Shown: one piece after another, positions 5,846-9,400 of the stretch
Numbering within the stretch: the stretch's first letter is position 1
Layout of the letters: every line of letters begins with the position of its first letter
From: Streptomyces violaceus
GTDB taxonomy: Bacteria > Actinomycetota > Actinomycetes > Streptomycetales > Streptomycetaceae
NCBI GenBank assembly: GCA_000715635.1
Contig: KL569129.1
Span: 6,562-15,961, forward strand
Direction: 5' to 3'
DNA: 9,400 nt
Notes under the pieces: generated by a model
What the model was told of the DNA's origin: nothing
The model's input: only the letters and a program-made list of their open reading frames with translations
The model's database searches: none
Made by a program: the position numbers and the translations under genes

Positions 5846-6145
5846 ATGACGTGGATCGCTCGCGTCAGGGCGGTGTTGGCCTTGGTCCAATTCCTGCTCG
5901 ATGAACAGCATCCGCAACGCGAAGACGATTGCGTGGATGTAGACGAAGCCATCGCCCTCTGTCCTCAGGGCACCGCCGGTAACAGGGAACGGCCCACACC
6001 GCCCGCTGGCGGTCCGGCGCCGCCCGCGGGGCAACTGCGGCTGGCTACAGGCGATGCGGAGCGGACAACGGACGAAGAACCGCACGACCGGTGTTTGAGA
6101 TCTACGAGGCGGCTACACAACACAGGCGTCCGACGGCCGTCCTAG
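5846..6145 (+). CDS. Possible small hypothetical protein, 99 aa
   Basis: The ATG at 5846 has GGAG (5834-5837) 8 nt upstream, a convincing ribosome site, and opens with MTWIARVRAVLALVQFLLDE, a short amphipathic or weakly hydrophobic helix followed by an acidic stretch (EDDCVDVDEAIALCP). From about residue 45 onward the protein is Pro/Gly-rich and then Arg-rich, with less coding-like codons, so the true end or the gene itself is doubtful. No family recognised. It lies 68 nt after the second GAF-ANTAR gene and could be the last gene of that unit. It is convergent with the membrane protein gene at 6197. Confidence 0.4.
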   Translation: MTWIARVRAVLALVQFLLDEQHPQREDDCVDVDEAIALCPQGTAGNRERPTPPAGGPAPPAGQLRLATGDAERTTDEEPHDRCLRSTRRLHNTGVRRPS

Positions 6146-6196
6146 TCATTAGGCGAGTCAGACCCACCCGCAGCGTCACCACGAACATCATCACTG

Positions 6197-6943
6197 TCAG
6201 TAGGTGGCGAGGGAAATGGCGGTGTAGTGCGCGGTGAAGGCCACCACGGTCAGCGCATGGAAGACCTCGTGGAAACCGAACCAGCGGGGTGCGGGGTCGG
6301 GCCGCTGGAGGGCGTAGACCACGGCGCCCGCGCTGTAGAGGAGACCGCCGACAACGATCAGGACCACTACGGCCGCTCCGCCGGTGTCCAGGAAGTCGGG
6401 CAGGTAGCTCACCGGTGCCCACCCCAGCGCCAGGTAGCACGGGGTGTACAGCCAGCGCGGGGATCCGACCCACAGGACCCGGAACGCGACGCCGGCCAAA
6501 GCTCCCGTCCAGACGATCCACAGCAGCACGGACCGCTGGTCCGGCGAGAGGAGGGTTACGGCCAGGGGGGTGCAGGTGCCGGCGATGATCAGGAAGATGT
6601 TGGCGTGGTCGAGGCGTCGCAGAAGAGCCTCGCCGAGCGGTCCCCAGGTGCCGCGGTGGTAGATGGCGCTCGTCGCGAACAGCAGCCAGGCGGTGACCGA
6701 GTACACGGCGCAGGCCACGACCGCCTGCGGAGTACGGGCCAGGCAGATGAGCACGACGCCTGCGATCAGTGCGGCGGGGACCATTCCGGCATGGAGCCAG
6801 CCACGCAACCTCGGCTTGATCGGCTCGGCCAGGTCAGACACCCGCTCCACCAGAGCAGCAACCGAGTGAGCCCCCTCCCCCGCATGGTCGCCCTGTGATT
6901 GGTCGGGGAGCCCGTCTGCACGGCGCTCTCCACGCGCTGACAC
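6197..6943 (-). CDS. Hemolysin III / TrhA (PAQR-like) seven-helix membrane protein
   Basis: An integral membrane protein of the hemolysin III/TrhA family, the bacterial relatives of PAQR receptors, linked in other bacteria to membrane-fluidity and fatty-acid homeostasis. It has about seven hydrophobic helices, beginning with MVPAALIAGVVLICLA and ending with HALTVVAFTAHYTAISLA. Family motifs are intact: SAIYHR, LDHANIFLIIAGTCTP and GFHEVFH. The His of SAIYH and the two in HEVFH fit the expected three-His metal site. The GTG at 6943 is preferred because AAGGTGG (6957-6951) lies 7 nt upstream, giving 248 residues. The ATG at 7027 would add 28 residues without a well-placed ribosome site. The first 45 residues are polar and cytoplasmic-looking, a modest extension over typical members. 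It is transcribed divergently from the gene at 7249. Confidence 0.88.
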   Translation of the reverse strand: MSARGERRADGLPDQSQGDHAGEGAHSVAALVERVSDLAEPIKPRLRGWLHAGMVPAALIAGVVLICLARTPQAVVACAVYSVTAWLLFATSAIYHRGTWGPLGEALLRRLDHANIFLIIAGTCTPLAVTLLSPDQRSVLLWIVWTGALAGVAFRVLWVGSPRWLYTPCYLALGWAPVSYLPDFLDTGGAAVVVLIVVGGLLYSAGAVVYALQRPDPAPRWFGFHEVFHALTVVAFTAHYTAISLATY

Positions 6944-7027
6944 GACGTGACCACCTTCGACTTCAGCGGCGTCGCGGGACACAGCTTCTCGTCCTCCCCC
7001 GGGCTCCTGGGTGTCACTGGCAACCAT

Positions 7028-7248
7028 GCGGTCATGCTAGGAAACCTCACCCGGATACATGACGGAAGGTCGGTCCATAACCCCAGAGCCGCGTCGCTGG
7101 GCGCGGGCCAGTTCGCCGCCGTGTGAGCTCCAGCCCCGTTGGCGCTACCGCCGATTGGGCTTGCCGAAGCCGAGTAGAACGGCTGGTCATGGGAACGATC
7201 AGGGCTTCGGAACGGGCATCTCCGCTCGCCTACCCGCAAGGATCGCCG
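7028..7248. other. Divergent intergenic region, TrhA-like gene and orphan gene
   Basis: About 220 nt separating divergent genes; it must hold promoters in both directions. I could not pick a strong -35/-10 pair on either strand. No repeat or hairpin of note. Confidence 0.4.
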
Positions 7249-7809
7249 ATGCTTCCTGAGGTCCGCCCCCACGTATCCACCGCCCTCGCAGACCAGTTGG
7301 AACACCAACTGGACCTGGCTCCGCATCTCGAAGCCGGCCAGCTCGACGTGGAGCGCGTCGCCGGCATCGCAGTCGTCGCAGCTGCCCACTGCGACGGCGA
7401 TGCGGCCACCGGCCATCTCCTCGGGCTGCTGGCCGCGCTGCCTGCTCCCACCAAGGCAGGAGAACGCTTCTGGTCGGACCTGTGGAGGTCGTCGGGCACC
7501 GCGTACCTGCTGCCCGGCAACATCAAGGCTCCGGTGCTGCGTTCGCTGGCAGGAGAAGGAACCGCCCTGGCCCGGCAGGTCCTCTCGGCCGTCGATGAGA
7601 TGACCCCACCCCAGCGCGTCGCGGCCGGGAAGGTGATCGGTCAGGCCCTCGTCGAGTCCGACCATCTGCCCGACCTCAAGACACAGGTCATCGGAGAACT
7701 GTGGCTCCGAGATTTCGAGCTCACCGCCTGGCGCGTCCTGCACGCAGATCGCAGGTCGGACGATCCGGCTGGGCGGAAAGCCTTCCTCGACGCCTGGACG
7801 AGCGTCTGA
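7249..7809 (+). CDS. Hypothetical protein, 186 aa, unrecognised family
   Basis: I do not recognise this protein. It is soluble, has no signal peptide or membrane helix, and looks mostly alpha-helical: short helices separated by loops (TALADQLEHQLDLAPHLEAG, AAHCDGDAATGHLLGLLAAL, then APVLRSLAGEGTALARQVLSA and RVAAGKVIGQALVESD), suggesting a compact helical bundle or HEAT-like arrangement. The ATG at 7249 is supported by AAGGA (7238-7242) 6 nt upstream; an upstream GTG-type start at 7123 lacks a good ribosome site and its extra residues look non-coding. Third-position GC is high across the frame. It stands alone: divergent from the TrhA-like gene and convergent with the cold-shock gene, with two hairpins downstream. 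Function unknown. Confidence 0.75.
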   Translation: MLPEVRPHVSTALADQLEHQLDLAPHLEAGQLDVERVAGIAVVAAAHCDGDAATGHLLGLLAALPAPTKAGERFWSDLWRSSGTAYLLPGNIKAPVLRSLAGEGTALARQVLSAVDEMTPPQRVAAGKVIGQALVESDHLPDLKTQVIGELWLRDFELTAWRVLHADRRSDDPAGRKAFLDAWTSV

Positions 7810-7898
7810 GCGTCGGCTCCTTCGAGCTGCACGGCAGCCGCGCGCGACATGCGGCTCCCGTGCCCGACGACGCTTGCAGCGACTGAGGTTGGGAGGTT

Positions 7899-7923
7899 CC
7901 GGGCCGAATTCGCACCGGCCCGG
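7899..7923. terminator. First of two tandem hairpins between convergent genes
   Basis: CCGGGCCG (7899-7906) pairs perfectly with CGGCCCGG (7916-7923) around a 9-nt loop. It lies 89 nt past the stop of the orphan gene and 11 nt before the stronger hairpin. Either an auxiliary terminator or a 3'-end stabiliser. Confidence 0.4.
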
Positions 7924-7934
7924 GGCCCTCCACA

Positions 7935-7974
7935 GATCAGGGGTGGCGCAGCCATTGCTGCGCCACTCCTGATC
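7935..7974. terminator. Strong bidirectional terminator hairpin
   Basis: An 18-pair stem (7935-7952 with 7957-7974) with a single G-U wobble and a 4-nt loop CATT. It lies between the convergent genes ending at 7809 (plus) and 8086 (minus) and can fold in transcripts from both sides. There is no clear T-tract, but it is by far the longest stem in the window. Confidence 0.8.
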
Positions 7975-8085
7975 CTGCCGGCCCGGCACGAGAGCAGGCG
8001 CCTTCGTCCGGGCGGGTGGCAGGGCCCGCAGGAGCGGCGGCCACCTGGACGCGGCGTGCGCGATCTCTCGGGCAGGTCTGCGAGG

Positions 8086-8289
8086 TCAGGCCACGTTGAT
8101 GTTCTCGGCCTGCGGACCCTTCTGGCCCTGGGTGACGTCGAACGTCACTGCCTGGCCTTCCTGGAGCTCACGAAAGCCGGTGGAGTTGATCGCGGAGTAG
8201 TGCGCGAAGACATCCGGGCCGCCGCCGTCCTGGGCGATGAAGCCGAAGCCCTTCTCCGCGTTGAACCACTTCACAGTTCCCGTAGCCAT
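8086..8289 (-). CDS. Cold-shock protein, CspA family
   Basis: A 67-residue cold-shock domain protein: a small beta-barrel that binds single-stranded RNA and DNA, acting as an RNA chaperone. [18 protein letters not shown] includes the RNP1 motif (K-G-F-G-F-I, residues 13-18), and DVFAHYSAI holds RNP2 (V-F-A-H, residues 27-30). The end AENINVA is typical of actinobacterial members. Full length for the family. The ATG at 8289 is preceded by GGAAGG (8303-8298) 8 nt upstream. It is monocistronic by appearance: a hairpin with a T-run lies upstream (8400-8376) and the long hairpin at 7935-7974 follows about 110 nt after its stop. Cold-shock genes are often controlled through their mRNA leader, which here is about 80 nt or longer. 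Confidence 0.97.
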   Translation of the reverse strand: MATGTVKWFNAEKGFGFIAQDGGGPDVFAHYSAINSTGFRELQEGQAVTFDVTQGQKGPQAENINVA

Positions 8290-8375
8290 GTCTCATGCCT
8301 TCCAGTCGATGAACGCCTCCCACTCCATGTGGCAGACGGAGGTGATCGCCCTGGTCCCTGCGGCACAGCACAGCA

Positions 8376-8400
8376 AAACGCCCACACCGAAGGCGTGGGC
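8376..8400 (-). terminator. Hairpin with T-run upstream of the cold-shock gene
   Basis: On the minus strand GCCCAC (8400-8395) pairs with GTGGGC (8385-8380), with two further inner pairs and a small loop, directly followed by GTTTTG. It is the only hairpin in the window with a run of T after it. It could end the MerR-like transcript, though it lies 134 nt past that stop, or act as an attenuator in the cold-shock gene leader if the promoter lies upstream of it. Confidence 0.55.
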
Positions 8401-8502
8401 AGGAGGGAATTCCGAACCACGACAGCTGACGCAGACGCTACACGCCCACACACCGCGTCACCACAGGAAATGATCACGCCGTACACCGAGACCGTGCGTG
8501 CG

Positions 8503-8526
8503 GTGCCCGCCGACGCTGACGGGCAC
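8503..8526 (-). terminator. Hairpin just after the MerR-like gene
   Basis: GTGCCCG (8503-8509) and CGGGCAC (8520-8526) form a 7-pair stem with a 10-nt loop that can partly pair internally. It begins 7 nt past the stop codon of the minus-strand gene. Likely a T-less terminator for it, or the first of two stops before the cold-shock gene. Confidence 0.45.
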
Positions 8527-8533
8527 GCTCATC

Positions 8534-8872
8534 TCATGCTGCTGCCGTCGGGTTCGCCGATTCGGCGGCGCGGCGGTATTCGGCGTTGAGGCGCTGGGCT
8601 TCCCCGAGCTGGTCTTCAAGGATGACGATCCGGCAGGCGGCCTCGATGGGGGTCCCGTGGTCGACGAGTTCCCGGGCGCGGGCGGCAACGCGCAGCTGGT
8701 AGCGGCTGTAGCGGCGATGTCCGCCTGCGGAGCGGAGTGGGGTGATGAGGCGGTGTTCGCCGATGGCGCGGAGGAAGCCCTGTGTGGTGCCGAGCAGTTC
8801 GGCGGCTCGGCCCATGGTGTAGGCGGGGTAGTCGTCGTCATCGAGACGGCCGAAGGTGTCGTCTGCTGTCAT
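8534..8872 (-). CDS. Small MerR-family-like transcriptional regulator
   Basis: A 112-residue DNA-binding protein with a MerR-type winged helix-turn-helix: TMGRAAELLGTTQGFLRAIG (about residues 19-38, HTH), then RLITPLRSAGGHRRYSRYQL (about 41-60) holding the wing and the characteristic G-G-H-R-R-Y. A helix follows (ARARELVDHGTPIEAACRIV), and then ILEDQLGEAQRLNAEYRRAA, a likely dimerisation coiled coil. It lacks the long C-terminal effector domain of classical MerR proteins, like other short actinomycete members. The ATG at 8872 has AGAGGTG close upstream; a longer frame from 9139 would read through the strong hairpin at 8898-8930 and is rejected. It lies upstream of, and in the same direction as, the cold-shock gene, with about 245 nt and two hairpins between them. 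Control of the cold-shock gene is possible but unproven. Confidence 0.85.
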   Translation of the reverse strand: MTADDTFGRLDDDDYPAYTMGRAAELLGTTQGFLRAIGEHRLITPLRSAGGHRRYSRYQLRVAARARELVDHGTPIEAACRIVILEDQLGEAQRLNAEYRRAAESANPTAAA

Positions 8873-8897
8873 TGCACCTCTCTGTGGAACGCGTGGA

Positions 8898-8930
8898 GGG
8901 GCCCTGGCGCCGTACTGCCGCCAGGGCCCC
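8898..8930 (-). promoter_or_regulatory. Strong hairpin in the leader of the MerR-like gene
   Basis: GGGGCCCTGGCG (8898-8909) pairs perfectly with CGCCAGGGCCCC (8919-8930): 12 GC-rich pairs around a 9-nt loop that contains GTACTG. The stem ends 25 nt before the start codon at 8872, leaving the ribosome site (about 8876-8883) free. No T-tract. It may be an attenuator, the terminator of an upstream minus-strand transcript, or an mRNA stabiliser. Confidence 0.55.
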
Positions 8931-9400
8931 GAAGGAACTGCTACACCATCTGCCGGCCCTGATACTGCACCGGCCCTCTGTTTCCGCAGACCCGACCGAG
9001 AGGCTGTCGGGGGCGCGGGGATCGCGGTTGCTTGACCGGAGACCACCTCACTATCGATGTCCTGCGGTACCCGGGCCCAAGACTTCCGCCCGGGCGATCC
9101 TGATGGCGCTCGGCTCCTCCGTTCTTCCCTCTTGATCAACTACTCACTAACGGAAACTGCGAACTGCTGGTGGCCTCGAACTGCGCCACTCTTCGGCAGC
9201 CAGCCCCGTCGCCCGTCCTGCGTCTGCTCTGGCTTGGAACCCCACTGCCGAACCTCCCGGTGCGCGCGCCCGCAGCCGACGCCTTCACCGAGGTACTGCT
9301 CACTGACCTCACTGCTGAGTACTGCGAACCTTCACTTACTGGTACTGCCACTGCGGTACTGCTCATGGCGGCCCCTGATCACTGCGGGCCACCCGGTCCG
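8931..9400. other. No credible gene; leader and upstream region of the MerR-like gene
   Basis: About 470 nt. Long minus-strand frames exist (8931-9139 and 9136-9366) but have poor third-position bias, AGT/GTA/TTA codons unusual for this genome, and no recognisable motif. The region is relatively AT-richer around 9130-9165 (minus strand CAGTTTCCGTTAGTGAGTAG), a plausible place for the MerR-like promoter, though no clear hexamer pair was found. The right end carries the ACTG repeat cluster. Confidence 0.45.
9292..9365. repeat. Cluster of GTACTG/ACTG short repeats
   Basis: Within 74 nt ACTG occurs eight times, at 9295, 9302, 9311, 9321, 9338, 9344, 9350 and 9358. Three are in GGTACTG and one in AGTACTG. 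GGTACTGCTCA is repeated exactly at 9292-9302 and 9355-9365, 63 nt apart. Spacings are irregular (6-17 nt), so this is not a simple tandem repeat; an operator array or chance low-complexity coding are both possible. Confidence 0.5.

Noticed and set aside
6132..6141. Perfect palindrome GACGGCCGTC near the end of the small gene
   Set aside because: Short, GC-rich and expected by chance; no second copy or stem extension.
6766..7989. Long minus-strand frame over the orphan gene and the terminator
   Set aside because: Runs through the 18-pair hairpin and into the TrhA-like gene in a different frame; no family motif.
7849..8589. Plus-strand frame covering the cold-shock gene
   Set aside because: Antisense to a certain cold-shock protein, with no motif and no ribosome site.
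9066..9076. GGGTAC on the minus strand as a SigB-type -10 box for the MerR-like gene
   Set aside because: No GTTT-like -35 at 14-16 nt upstream; the match is part of a GC-rich palindrome.
9136..9366. 76-codon minus-strand frame starting MSSTAVAVPV
   Set aside because: No convincing ribosome site is visible; codons (AGT, GTA, TTA) are unlike the rest of the window and no family is recognised. Kept only as an alternative reading of the ACTG repeat cluster.

Overview
The window is high-GC DNA. Codons end almost always in G or C, overlapping stop/start pairs (ATGA) are common, and the gene families are typical of Streptomyces or a close relative: DUF5994, several GAF-ANTAR proteins, STAS anti-sigma-factor antagonists, a small MerR-like regulator and a 67-residue cold-shock protein. 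I infer an actinomycete, most likely Streptomyces, chromosomal accessory region. No transposase, integrase, tRNA, rRNA or CRISPR array was seen.

Layout. The left edge (1-387, minus) holds the N-terminal part of a membrane fatty-acid desaturase whose reading frame is broken twice by what look like single-G deletions. A divergent spacer follows, then a translationally coupled plus-strand pair: a very basic CsbD-like protein (694-885) and an orphan 115-residue helical protein (882-1229), closed by a hairpin. Next, a strong hairpin precedes a DUF5994 gene (1377-1967), followed 24 nt later by a membrane-anchored or internally started STAS protein (1992-2618) and its terminator. A stretch of about 480 nt without a convincing gene separates it from a second, paralogous STAS gene (3138-3563). 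That gene overlaps a GNAT-like gene (3560-4234), which overlaps a GAF-ANTAR gene (about 4221-4982). A second GAF-ANTAR gene (5061-5777) and a possible small gene (5846-6145) follow.

The right half holds a minus-strand hemolysin III/TrhA-family seven-helix membrane protein (6197-6943), a divergent plus-strand orphan protein (7249-7809), and two tandem hairpins serving convergent genes. Beyond these, a minus-strand cold-shock protein (8086-8289) and a minus-strand MerR-like regulator (8534-8872) each have notable hairpins upstream. The last 470 nt show no gene I trust, but carry a cluster of GTACTG/ACTG repeats.

How the genes may work together. The middle reads as a regulatory module. STAS proteins are the antagonist component of partner-switching systems that control sigma factors, and ANTAR proteins are RNA-binding antiterminators switched by an attached sensor domain. 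CsbD, the cold-shock protein and TrhA fit a stress or membrane-stress theme, but this is inference. No sigma factor or anti-sigma kinase lies in the window, so any partners are elsewhere. The most distinctive detail is that the second STAS copy has Cys where the phosphorylatable Ser of the family should be (D-C-S-G instead of D-S-S-G).
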